A stretch of DNA of 64,000 bases. It comes from Mycolicibacterium sp. GF69 (GTDB taxonomy: Bacteria; Actinomycetota; Actinomycetes; Mycobacteriales; Mycobacteriaceae). Numbering within the stretch: the stretch's first letter is position 1; every line of letters begins with the position of its first letter. Below the pieces are notes generated by a model. That model was not told the origin of the DNA. It made no database searches and worked only from the letters and a program-made list of their open reading frames with translations. Of the stretch, positions 21,349-28,802 are shown piece after piece. The stretch is from NCBI RefSeq assembly GCF_003284965.1, contig NZ_QMEW01000004.1, forward strand, positions 162,145 through 226,144. Direction: 5' to 3'. The position numbers were made by a program, and so were the translations under genes.

Positions 21349-22840
21349 CGACCTGCGGGAGCACCACGGTGAAGGTGGTCGCTCCGGGCGCGGACGCCAC
21401 CGACACGGAGCCGTTGTGCGCCTGGGCGATCGACTCGACGATCGCGAGACCCAGACCGAGGTTGCCGAGCTTGCCGGAGCGCGATTTGTCGGCACGGACG
21501 AACCGGTCGAAGAGTTGGGGCAGTAACTCAGCGGGAATCCCCGGGCCGTCGTCGTGGACTGTGAGCTGTGCGCGGGCCGCACCCGTGGCATCGACACCAC
21601 TCGAGACCTTCGTCGTCACGCTCGTGCCGGCCGGTGCGTGGTCGACAACATTGATCAACAAGTTGCTGATCAACTGGTGCAGCTTGGCCCGGTCACCCAG
21701 AACCCAGACCGGATCATCGGGCAGCGAGATATTCCACTTGTGGTCGGGGGCCGAGACCGAGATATCGCTGACGGCATTGGTCACCAGGTCACTGAGATCG
21801 ACGTCCTCCGTCAACAGGTCCTGGCGTTCGTCGAGGCGGGACAACAGCAGCAGGTCGGCGACCAGCGACGACATCCGACTCGACTCGGCCTCGATGCGCG
21901 CAAGCGCGTACTCGGTGGTCTCGGGCAGTTCGGCGCTGTCCTGGCGGGTCAGCTCGGCATAGCCGCGGATCGCGGACAGCGGGGTGCGCAGCTCGTGGCT
22001 GACGTCGGCAAGGAATCGGCGCATCCGCCGGTCGGACTCGGCGCGTTCGGCCAGTGCCGAATCGACGTTGGCCAGCAGCCGGTTCAGTGCCTGGCCGACG
22101 ATGCCGACCTCGGTATCCGGGTCGGTGTATGCCTCGGCGATCCGGATGTCGATGCGGTTCTCGGGGGCCCCCAGCGGCAGCTTGGCCACCGTTGCCGCGG
22201 TCGATGCGACCCGCCGCAGCGGTCCGAGCGCATAGCGGACGATCAGTAGGGTGCCCACTGCGATGACCAGCAACGCGGCGACCACCAGCACGACGGTACT
22301 GACGATTCCCCGCGATATTGCCTCCTCCGTGGGGCGCAGACTCGCGGCGGCCACCAGCCAGTCGCCGTGGTCGATGGCCATGCTCTGCAGCCGGTAGCGG
22401 CCCAGTTCGCCCAACTGTGCGTTGAACGGCTTGCCGTCGGTAGGCCAGTCGATGGCCTCGAGGGCAGCGATCGCACCGGGCGGTGCGGGGTGTGCCTCGT
22501 TGTCGGTGAACAGCGCCGAGCCGGTGACCTTGCCGTCGCGTACCACCGCGATCAACGAGCCCACCGGTTGTCCGATGAAATTGGCCAGCGCATCGGGGCC
22601 TTGCGCGCCGAACAACTGCGGGTGCGCGTCGGTATACGACAGTTTCGTAAACGAATATCTCAGTGCTGCAAGTGAATTATCCAGCCGGTCATCGGTGAGG
22701 TCGTTGGCGTAGTCGCGCAGGCTGATCATGTGAAGCATGCCCATCGCGACCATCACGACACCGACCACGCTGGACAGGCCGATCACGAGCCGCCGTCGCA
22801 GGGTCCGCGGCGCCCATCGCCGTGGCTTGGCCGGTGTCAC
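21311..22840 (-). CDS. sensor histidine kinase (TrcS-like)
   Basis: 509-aa membrane kinase. TM1 ([19 protein letters not shown]) and TM2 ([22 protein letters not shown]) flank a ~130-aa extracytoplasmic domain. Then come HAMP, an H-box [19 protein letters not shown], an N-box [14 protein letters not shown], and G boxes DDGPGIP and GLGLAIV. I chose GTG 22840, which overlaps the response-regulator stop by 4 bp (GTGA); the longer frame would run 139 bp into that gene. The resulting 509 aa equals the length I recall for M. tuberculosis TrcS, and the AT-rich target repeats also recall TrcR, but orthology is not proven. The signal is unknown. The 3' end overlaps dnaE1. Confidence 0.88.
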   Translation of the reverse strand: MTPAKPRRWAPRTLRRRLVIGLSSVVGVVMVAMGMLHMISLRDYANDLTDDRLDNSLAALRYSFTKLSYTDAHPQLFGAQGPDALANFIGQPVGSLIAVVRDGKVTGSALFTDNEAHPAPPGAIAALEAIDWPTDGKPFNAQLGELGRYRLQSMAIDHGDWLVAAASLRPTEEAISRGIVSTVVLVVAALLVIAVGTLLIVRYALGPLRRVASTAATVAKLPLGAPENRIDIRIAEAYTDPDTEVGIVGQALNRLLANVDSALAERAESDRRMRRFLADVSHELRTPLSAIRGYAELTRQDSAELPETTEYALARIEAESSRMSSLVADLLLLSRLDERQDLLTEDVDLSDLVTNAVSDISVSAPDHKWNISLPDDPVWVLGDRAKLHQLISNLLINVVDHAPAGTSVTTKVSSGVDATGAARAQLTVHDDGPGIPAELLPQLFDRFVRADKSRSGKLGNLGLGLAIVESIAQAHNGSVSVASAPGATTFTVVLPQVVSRPDSPGPAAP

Positions 22841-23604
22841 GACGGGGGCCGCAGCATGTACCCGACGCCGCGCACGGTGTGAATCATCGGTTCGCGGCCA
22901 CCGTCGATCTTCTTGCGGAGATATGAGATGTAGAGGTCGACGATGCTCGTTCTGCCGTCGAAGCCGTAGTTCCATACGTGTTCGAGGATCTCCGCGCGCC
23001 CGATGGCACGACCGGGGTTGCGCATCAGGTAGCGCAGCAGCTCGAACTCTGTTGCGGTCAAATCGATGGCGGTCTGGTCCCGATAGACGGTTCGACTGGC
23101 GCCGTCCAGCGTCAGTTCGCCGACCGTGATCTCGTCCTGCGGCGCGGTGGCGGTGTACTGACCCCGCCGGAGCAGACCCCGGATGCGGGCGACGAGTTCC
23201 TCGAGGCTGAAGGGTTTGGTCATGTAGTCGTCTGCGCCCGCGGTCAGCCCCTCGACGCGATCGGCAACCGAATCGCGGGCGGTCAGAAACAGTATCGGGG
23301 TGTAGGCCTCAGACTCGCGCACCCGGCGCAGGATCTGCATGCCGTCGATGTCGGGCAGCATGATGTCGAGGATCAGGACGTCGGGCGTATTCGTGTTGAA
23401 CTTGGTGACGGCGTCTTCGCCGTTGTGGGCGATGTCGACCTCCCAGCCTTCGTAGCGCAGGGCCATCTTGACCAGGTTGGTCAACGCCAACTCGTCGTCG
23501 ACGAGGAGCACGCGGATGGGCGAACCATCGGCGCGATAGATCCGCGGCAGCTTGCCCAGGATCGCTTGACGGTGTCGCGTGCTCGGAGTTGGTTCAGTCG
23601 TCAT
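22837..23604 (-). CDS. OmpR-family response regulator (TrcR-like)
   Basis: 255-aa regulator. The receiver domain has acidic pair D36-D37, phosphoacceptor D80 (LILDIMLPDIDG) and KPF switch lysine. The C-terminal winged helix has EILEHVWNYGFDGRTSIVDLYISYLRKKID. ATG 23604 has an AAAGGAAG ribosome binding site about 8 nt upstream. It is the first gene of the operon with the kinase. Its promoter has a perfect TTGACA -35 (complement of 23643-23648), a 17-bp spacer and TATTTC -10. A direct repeat ATATGAA-N4-ATATGAA lies at about -41 to -58, the position for an activating OmpR-type regulator, so auto-activation is likely. Confidence 0.9.
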   Translation of the reverse strand: MTTEPTPSTRHRQAILGKLPRIYRADGSPIRVLLVDDELALTNLVKMALRYEGWEVDIAHNGEDAVTKFNTNTPDVLILDIMLPDIDGMQILRRVRESEAYTPILFLTARDSVADRVEGLTAGADDYMTKPFSLEELVARIRGLLRRGQYTATAPQDEITVGELTLDGASRTVYRDQTAIDLTATEFELLRYLMRNPGRAIGRAEILEHVWNYGFDGRTSIVDLYISYLRKKIDGGREPMIHTVRGVGYMLRPPS

Positions 23605-23619
23605 GTACCACTTCCTTTG

Positions 23620-23670
23620 GAAATACAAGCGACGTACCGGGCTGTCAACGAATTCATATTTGTTTCATAT
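23620..23670 (-). promoter_or_regulatory. response-regulator promoter with direct-repeat site 1
   Basis: On the minus strand: ATATGAA-ACAA-ATATGAA (complement of 23653-23670), then TTGACA (23643-23648), a 17-bp spacer and TATTTC (23620-23625). The two 7-bp repeats are 11 bp apart, one DNA turn, as required for a head-to-tail OmpR-family dimer. The repeat ends 28 bp before the -10. The same motif and spacing recur at 23709 and 26316. Confidence 0.7.
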
Positions 23671-23708
23671 AACGGTGTGTACGCCGAGTTGTTTCTAGTT
23701 ACCAACAT

Positions 23709-23760
23709 ATATGCGTTCCATATGAACGGCTTGCCCCGAAGGCGCGCAGATTCTTACGTT
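23709..23760 (+). promoter_or_regulatory. putative SulP-carbonic anhydrase promoter with direct-repeat site 2
   Basis: Plus strand ATATGCG-TTCC-ATATGAA (23709-23726) followed by a TACGTT -10 at 23755-23760, 29 bp after the repeat. This predicts a transcript start near 23767 and a ~150-nt leader before the ATG at 23918. The leader region 23767-23917 is relatively AT-rich and shows no other gene. Orientation and spacing match sites 1 and 3. Confidence 0.5.
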
Positions 23761-23917
23761 GGATTGGGTAGACAACGACATCTCAACCATTTGACTTTGC
23801 GTCGCCTGAGCCGGTTCAGATTTCGTCCACATTGGCGTGGCCGAATGAGGCTTCTCGCAATGTCGCACTATCCAAATGACCCTTAAAGAACACGAATAAG
23901 ACGGACGGGAATCGCAG

Positions 23918-26242
23918 ATGAACGAAGGTCGGCAGGCCGCCGGCGCGCACAATGAGGCGGAGTCGACTCGTTGGCATTCCATGCTGAGGTACGACGTGCC
24001 GGCGTCGCTGGTGGTGTTCCTGGTGGCACTTCCGTTGTCGCTGGGCATCGCTGTTGCGTCGAATGCACCGGTGCTCGCAGGGCTGATCGCTGCGGTCGTC
24101 GGCGGCGTCGTGGCCGGCGCCCTCGGGGGATCGCCACTGCAGGTGAGCGGGCCTGCTGCGGGACTGACCGTCATCGTGGCCGGGTTGATCGGACAGTTCG
24201 GCTGGGCGGTGACGTGCGCGATCACGGTATGCGCCGGCGTGCTGCAGGTACTGTTCGGGCTGAGCCGGATTGCGCGCGCAGCGCTGGCCATCGCACCCGT
24301 GGTGGTGTACGCGATGCTGGCCGGCATCGGGGTCACGATCGCTCTGCAGCAGCTGCACGTCTTGCTCGGCGGTGAATCGAAGAGTTCGGCGCTGACGAGC
24401 CTCACCGAGCTCCCGACGCAATTGCTCGACGTCGAAGGCGTCGGCCTGATCCTTGGCCTCACCGTCATCGCCGTGCTCGTGTTGTGGAAGAGGGTGCCTG
24501 CACCGGTCGGCAAGGTGCCGGGACCGCTGGTCGCCATCGTCGGCGTGACCGTGGTTTCACTGATACTTCCGGTTGAGGTTTCGCGCATCAGGATAGACGG
24601 CTCGCTCCTGTCGGCGCTGCAACTGCCGGAGTTGCCGGACGGGAACTGGGGCGCGTTCGCGATCGGCGTACTCACCGTGGCGTTGATCGCCAGCGTGGAG
24701 AGTCTGCTGTCCGCCGTGTCGGTGGACCGGCTCGGCGGCACGCGGACGAACTTCGACCGGGAACTGCTCGGCCAGGGCAGCGCCAACATCGTGTCGGGCG
24801 CGATCGGCGGCTTGCCGATCACCGGTGTGATCGTGCGTAGTTCGACCAACGTCGCGGCCGGCGCCCGCACCCGCGCATCAGCGATCCTGCACGGTGTGTG
24901 GCTGCTGGTGTTCGCGCTGCCCTTCGTCGGCCTCATCCAGCAGATACCGTCCGCGGCGCTGGCCGGCCTGCTGATCGTGATCGGTTGCCAGCTGGTCAAG
25001 TGGCCTCAGATCAAGACCGCCCACCGCACCGGCGACCTGGCGGTGTACCTGGTCACCATCCTGGGCGTGGTGTTCGTCAACCTGCTCGCCGGTGTCCTGA
25101 TCGGGCTCGGGCTGGCCGTACTGCTGATCCTCTGGCGGGTGGTACGGACGCGGATCCGCGTGGAGCAGACGGGTGACGAACAGTGGCATGTCCTCGTCAC
25201 GGGTTCACTGACGTTCCTCTCGCTGCCCCAACTGACGCGGAAGCTGGCGTCCATTCCCACGAGCGACACGGTGGTTCTGGAATTGTCCGTGGACTTCCTG
25301 GATCACCCCTGCCAGGAGTCGATCGCGCATTGGCAGCGCCAGCACGAGGCAGGTGGCGGCACCGTGCACATTCGCGAAGTCGGCGCGGTCGACATGAACA
25401 GCGCCCTGCAGGGTCCGCCGTCACGTGTGCTCCCGGCGCCGACCGACAACCTGGCCGGCGTGCTGCCGTGGAGCTCGTGGCAGCGCAACGGCACCAACGG
25501 CAATGGCACCAACGGCAACGGCACCAACGGCAACGGCACCAACGGCAACGGCACCAACGGCAATGGCACCAACGGCAACGGTGGCACGCCGCAGCCGATC
25601 CTCGACGGATTGGCCGAATTCCAGCGACGGACCGCGCCCGTGATCCGGCCACATCTGCGGGAACTGGCCCATTCCCAACAACCCGAGACACTGTTCATCA
25701 CCTGCGCCGACTCGCGCATAGTGCCCAATGTGATCACGTCCAGCGGGCCGGGCGATCTGTTCACGTTCCGGAATGTCGGCAACCTGGTTCCGCCGGATCG
25801 CGCCGACACCTCGGTCGAAGCGGCGATCGTGTTCGCAGTCGAACACCTCGGCGTCTCGTCGATCGTGGTGTGTGGACACTCCAGCTGTGGGGCGATGACC
25901 GCGCTGCTGTCCGCGCCCACCAACGGCTCGGCGCGCAACTCCCACGACGATCCGCTCAACTCCTGGCTGCGACACGGTCGGCCCACCATGGCCGCGTTCG
26001 CAAATGGCGACCACCCCGTTGCGCGGTCGGCGGCTGCCGCCGGCTTTTCCGTGGTGGATCAGCTGAGCATGGTCAACGTGGCAGTGCAGATCGAGACGCT
26101 GCAGCAGCATCCCGTTGTCGACAAGGCATCTCGCAAAGCCGGCCTGCATGTCAGCGGCCTGTTTTACGACATCGCTTCGGCGACCGTGCTGCGGGTCTGT
26201 CCTACTTATGTGGAGGAGTTGGCCTTCGAAACCAGCGCCTGA
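23918..26242 (+). CDS. SulP-family anion transporter fused to a beta-carbonic anhydrase
   Basis: 774-aa fusion. Residues ~20-410 are a SulP transporter core with about 10-12 TM segments, followed by a STAS-like domain (~420-500; LVTGSLTFLSLPQL). A low-complexity linker of six NGTNG units (residues 524-553) leads to a beta-carbonic anhydrase. That domain keeps its zinc ligands: C596 and D598 (CADSR), H654 and C657 (GHSSCGAM). M. tuberculosis Rv3273 has the same architecture. The enzyme likely interconverts CO2 and bicarbonate at the inner face of the membrane; transport of bicarbonate rather than sulfate is plausible. It diverges from the two-component operon and has a matching direct-repeat site at 23709. 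Confidence 0.9.
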   Translation: MNEGRQAAGAHNEAESTRWHSMLRYDVPASLVVFLVALPLSLGIAVASNAPVLAGLIAAVVGGVVAGALGGSPLQVSGPAAGLTVIVAGLIGQFGWAVTCAITVCAGVLQVLFGLSRIARAALAIAPVVVYAMLAGIGVTIALQQLHVLLGGESKSSALTSLTELPTQLLDVEGVGLILGLTVIAVLVLWKRVPAPVGKVPGPLVAIVGVTVVSLILPVEVSRIRIDGSLLSALQLPELPDGNWGAFAIGVLTVALIASVESLLSAVSVDRLGGTRTNFDRELLGQGSANIVSGAIGGLPITGVIVRSSTNVAAGARTRASAILHGVWLLVFALPFVGLIQQIPSAALAGLLIVIGCQLVKWPQIKTAHRTGDLAVYLVTILGVVFVNLLAGVLIGLGLAVLLILWRVVRTRIRVEQTGDEQWHVLVTGSLTFLSLPQLTRKLASIPTSDTVVLELSVDFLDHPCQESIAHWQRQHEAGGGTVHIREVGAVDMNSALQGPPSRVLPAPTDNLAGVLPWSSWQRNGTNGNGTNGNGTNGNGTNGNGTNGNGTNGNGGTPQPILDGLAEFQRRTAPVIRPHLRELAHSQQPETLFITCADSRIVPNVITSSGPGDLFTFRNVGNLVPPDRADTSVEAAIVFAVEHLGVSSIVVCGHSSCGAMTALLSAPTNGSARNSHDDPLNSWLRHGRPTMAAFANGDHPVARSAAAAGFSVVDQLSMVNVAVQIETLQQHPVVDKASRKAGLHVSGLFYDIASATVLRVCPTYVEELAFETSA
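25487..25576 (+). repeat. in-frame 15-bp tandem repeat (six copies)
   Basis: Six tandem copies of a 15-bp unit close to AACGGCACCAACGGC, encoding NGTNG each time, inside the linker between the STAS-like and carbonic anhydrase domains. Copies differ only by third-base C/T changes (AAC/AAT). Because the unit is a multiple of three, gain or loss by slippage keeps the frame and would only change linker length. Confidence 0.95.
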
Positions 26243-26273
26243 ATTCCCGCTCGCTAGCTAAATACCATCCTCG

Positions 26274-26315
26274 ATGAAGGCTCATATATGTGAATGCACA
26301 TATATGGGCCTTCAT
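26274..26315 (+). repeat. long inverted repeat downstream of the SulP-carbonic anhydrase gene
   Basis: Arms ATGAAGGC-T-CATATATGTG (26274-26292) and CACATATATG-G-GCCTTCAT (26297-26315) pair over 19 positions with one T.G wobble and a 4-nt AATG loop. It begins 31 bp after the gene's stop. There is no T-run after the stem, so it is not a classical terminator; a 3'-end stabilising hairpin, a transcription barrier or a protein-binding site are alternatives. The right arm runs into the palindrome TTCATATATGAA (26311-26322) and direct-repeat site 3. Confidence 0.75.
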
Positions 26316-26367
26316 ATATGAACGGCGTATGAACTGATGGCGAACACTGGACCGTCGCTTTTAGGCT
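26316..26367 (+). promoter_or_regulatory. promoter with direct-repeat site 3, upstream of the small secreted protein
   Basis: ATATGAA-CGGC-GTATGAA (26316-26333) is followed 29 bp later by a TAGGCT -10 (26362-26367), predicting a start near 26374 and a 30-nt leader before ATG 26404. Motif, orientation and spacing match the response-regulator promoter and site 2, so the same regulator probably acts here. Confidence 0.55.
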
Positions 26368-26403
26368 TGAGTCATCGATTTGAGCAAGCCAGAAAGGTGA
26401 AAA

Positions 26404-26727
26404 ATGGTCATCGGACGTATCGGAATCGCATCGGGAATTGCGGCTACCGGAATAGCGGCGGCATTGACCCTCGGTACCGGGGCGGCCGTCGCCGCGCCGA
26501 CGGGGCCATCGGCGAACGAGACGATCGCCAGGCTGCAGGCCGAGGGCAACCGGGTCGTCGTCAACAAAGTCGGAACCGGGCAAGACTGCTCGATCACTTC
26601 CGTTCGGACGGTGCGAACGCCTCAGCCTCCGTCACCGCGGGGCAGGACGATCAGTGGCTCTCCGCAAGTCGGCAACGCCTTCCAACAGCACCCAGCCACG
26701 GTGCATGTGGGTGTGCACTGTCGGTGA
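26404..26727 (+). CDS. small secreted protein, unknown function
   Basis: 107-aa precursor with a clear signal peptide (MVIGR, then hydrophobic IASGIAATGIAAALTLGTGAAVAA, cleavage near AVAA-PT). The mature part starts with a helix containing NETIARLQAEGNRVVVNKVG, followed by DCSITSV and a C-terminal VHVGVHC. This matches the mycobacterial family of ~10-kDa exported proteins with an N-E/D-T-I-A-x-L-Q...C...V.V.C pattern and one disulfide; function unknown. The middle is proline/arginine-rich and unusual, but both conserved ends are in one frame, so no frameshift is needed. AGAAAGG upstream serves as ribosome binding site. Its promoter carries direct-repeat site 3. Confidence 0.7.
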   Translation: MVIGRIGIASGIAATGIAAALTLGTGAAVAAPTGPSANETIARLQAEGNRVVVNKVGTGQDCSITSVRTVRTPQPPSPRGRTISGSPQVGNAFQQHPATVHVGVHCR

Positions 26728-26735
26728 TCCGATGA

Positions 26736-26966
26736 TCAGGGGCGTGTTGCGCACAGTGCGCTGAAAACCAGCCAGGTCACGGTGCCCACCGCCGCGCCGG
26801 CCAGTACGGCCGTAGCCGCCGTCGCGGTGGCCACACCGACCACCACCGCCACGACCGCGCCCAGCACGAGCGCGATCACTTTGTAGAGCGGCCACGGCAC
26901 CCCGGCAACGCTGACGTCACCCGTCGCGCGCGTCGCTGTCTCGCGAAAGTTGCCGGCCATGGTCAT
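26736..26966 (-). CDS. small two-span membrane protein, unknown function
   Basis: About 76 aa with a short polar N-terminus (MTMAGNFRETATRATGDV) and two hydrophobic helices separated by a short turn (VIALVLGAVVAVVVGVATAT and VLAGAAVGTVTWLVFSALCA). ATG 26966 is supported by a TATCGT -10 (complement of 26974-26979) 7 nt upstream, so it would be leaderless. It converges on the secreted-protein gene with an 8-bp gap. No functional prediction can be made. Confidence 0.55.
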   Translation of the reverse strand: MTMAGNFRETATRATGDVSVAGVPWPLYKVIALVLGAVVAVVVGVATATAATAVLAGAAVGTVTWLVFSALCATRP

Positions 26967-27054
26967 AGGGAACACGATAGCTCGTAACTGAGATTTCGGC
27001 CAGCCGAAACACTGGATCAGGAGACCGGATTTCCAGCGGGTCTAAGCTGTTGAG

Positions 27055-27492
27055 ATGCCACTTTCCGGAGAGTATGAACCCAGCCCGTGGGACTGGGTCC
27101 GGCAACACGCCGATGAGATCACCGAGTCCGGCAGCACCGCCGGCGTCGAGATGAAGGGCAAGCCGCTCATCCTGTTGACCACCGTCGGGGCCAAGACGGG
27201 CAAGCTGCGCAAAACGCCGCTGATGCGGGTGGAACACGACGGTCAGTACGCGATCGTGGCCTCGCTGGGTGGCGCGCCCAAGAACCCGGTCTGGTACCAC
27301 AACATCAAGGCCAACCCGCGGGTGGAACTGCAAGACGGCGCGGTGACCAAGGAATACGACGCGCAGGAGGCCACCGGCGACGAGAAGGCGCTCTGGTGGC
27401 AGCGCGCCGTCGAGGCGTGGCCGGACTACGCCGAATATCAGCAGAAGACCGACCGCCAAATACCGGTGTTCGTACTGACCCCGATTACCTGA
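27055..27492 (+). CDS. F420-dependent nitroreductase/quinone-reductase family protein (Ddn-like)
   Basis: 145-aa split beta-barrel protein of the deazaflavin-dependent nitroreductase family (DUF385), close in length and position to Rv1558, which precedes ilvA in M. tuberculosis. Family features are [27 protein letters not shown] (cofactor phosphate-binding loop) and [20 protein letters not shown]. Members use reduced F420 to reduce quinones or nitroaromatics such as pretomanid in the Ddn branch; the activity of this one is not readable from sequence. ATG 27055 follows a TAAGCT -10 at 27043-27048 by 6 nt, giving a leaderless mRNA. ilvA follows after 29 bp. Confidence 0.85.
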   Translation: MPLSGEYEPSPWDWVRQHADEITESGSTAGVEMKGKPLILLTTVGAKTGKLRKTPLMRVEHDGQYAIVASLGGAPKNPVWYHNIKANPRVELQDGAVTKEYDAQEATGDEKALWWQRAVEAWPDYAEYQQKTDRQIPVFVLTPIT

Positions 27493-27521
27493 AAACCGCT
27501 GGTTGGTGGCACCATTGACCG

Positions 27522-28802
27522 GTGACCGCTGAAGTGAGCCAGAGCCGCAGAACGTCGCCGCTGTCCGCGGTCGACATCGACGAGGCCGCGCAGCGAATTT
27601 CGGGTGTGGTTTTGCGCAGCCCGCTGCAGATCAGCGACCGGATCTCCGATGCCACCGGAGCGACCGTCTACCTGAAGCGCGAAGACCTACAGCCGGTGCG
27701 GTCGTACAAGCTGCGCGGCGCGCACAACCTGCTGATGCAGCTGCCCGCCGACGAGCTGACCGCCGGCGTGGTGTGTTCGTCGGCGGGCAACCACGCGCAG
27801 GGTTTCGCGATGGCCTGCCGCTCGATGGGCGTCCGCGGCCGCGTGTACGTGCCCGGCAAAACGCCCAAGCAGAAACGCGACCGCATCCGCTACCACGGCG
27901 GCGAGTTCATCGAGTTGATCGTCGGCGGCCCGACCTACGACGACGCCGCTGCCGCCGCCCTGGCCGACGTCGCACGTACCGGCGCGACGTTGGTGCCGCC
28001 CTACGACGACCTGCGCACAATGGCCGGCCAGGGCACGATCGCCGCCGAGATTCTCGACCAACTCGACGGCGAGCCGGATCTGGTCGTGGTGCCGGTGGGT
28101 GGCGGCGGCTGCATCGCGGGCATCACGACGTATCTGGCCGAACGGACGACCAGCACCTCGGTGCTCGGCGCCGAACCGGCGGGTGCGGCCGCGATGATCG
28201 CAGCACTGGCCGCGGGGGAGCCGGTGACGCTCGACCATGTCGACCAGTTCGTCGACGGTGCGGCCGTCAACCGCGCGGGGACGCTGCCGTACGCGGCGCT
28301 GGCCGCGGCCGGCGACATGGTTTCCATGACGACGGTCGACGAGGGGGCGGTGTGCACCGCGATGCTCGACCTCTACCAGAACGAGGGCATCATCGCCGAA
28401 CCCGCGGGAGCGCTATCGGTCGCGGCGCTGATGGAGGCCGACGTCGAGCCGGGATCGACGGTGGTCTGTGTGGTTTCGGGCGGCAACAACGACGTGTCCC
28501 GCTACGGCGAGGTGTTGGAGCGTTCGCTGGTGCATCTCGGCCTCAAGCACTATTTTTTGGTCGACTTCCCGCAGGAGCCGGGGGCGCTTCGCCGCTTCCT
28601 GGATCAGATTCTCGGCCCGAACGACGACATCACGCTGTTCGAGTACGTCAAGCGGAACAACCGCGAAACCGGCGAGGCGCTGGTCGGTATCGAGCTCGGT
28701 TCGGCGGCGGACTTCGAGGGTCTGCTCGAGCGGATGCGCGCCTCCGATGTGCACGTGGAGTCGCTCGATCCGGGTTCAGCGGCGTACCGCTACCTGCTCT
28801 GA
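27522..28802 (+). CDS. ilvA: L-threonine dehydratase (biosynthetic)
   Basis: 426-aa PLP enzyme that converts threonine to 2-oxobutanoate, the first step of isoleucine synthesis. The PLP lysine is K63 in RSYKLRGAHN; the phosphate loop GGGG lies near residue 196 and SSAGNHAQG near 87. The C-terminal ~85 residues (HYFLVDFPQEPGALRRFL) form a single ACT-like regulatory domain, which normally confers isoleucine feedback. GTG 27522 is the only start that keeps the whole N-terminus. The 3' end overlaps the convergent treZ gene by 13 bp. ileS, whose T-box senses the pathway's product on tRNA, lies 15 kb upstream. Confidence 0.95.
   Translation: MTAEVSQSRRTSPLSAVDIDEAAQRISGVVLRSPLQISDRISDATGATVYLKREDLQPVRSYKLRGAHNLLMQLPADELTAGVVCSSAGNHAQGFAMACRSMGVRGRVYVPGKTPKQKRDRIRYHGGEFIELIVGGPTYDDAAAAALADVARTGATLVPPYDDLRTMAGQGTIAAEILDQLDGEPDLVVVPVGGGGCIAGITTYLAERTTSTSVLGAEPAGAAAMIAALAAGEPVTLDHVDQFVDGAAVNRAGTLPYAALAAAGDMVSMTTVDEGAVCTAMLDLYQNEGIIAEPAGALSVAALMEADVEPGSTVVCVVSGGNNDVSRYGEVLERSLVHLGLKHYFLVDFPQEPGALRRFLDQILGPNDDITLFEYVKRNNRETGEALVGIELGSAADFEGLLERMRASDVHVESLDPGSAAYRYLL

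Noticed and set aside
23605..23917. Hidden gene in the 313-bp AT-rich gap between the response regulator and the SulP gene
   Set aside because: No start-to-stop frame with coding character; the region is explained by two divergent promoters with direct repeats.
25487..25576. CRISPR-like repeat array
   Set aside because: The 15-bp units are contiguous, have no spacers and encode a regular NGTNG linker in frame.
26274..26315. Rho-independent terminator
   Set aside because: The stem is long, but its upper part is AT-rich and no T-run follows, so I list it as an inverted repeat of open function.
26404..26727. Frameshift in the small secreted protein
   Set aside because: The central Pro/Arg-rich part looks odd, but the signal peptide, N-terminal helix and C-terminal VHVGVHC are all in one frame.
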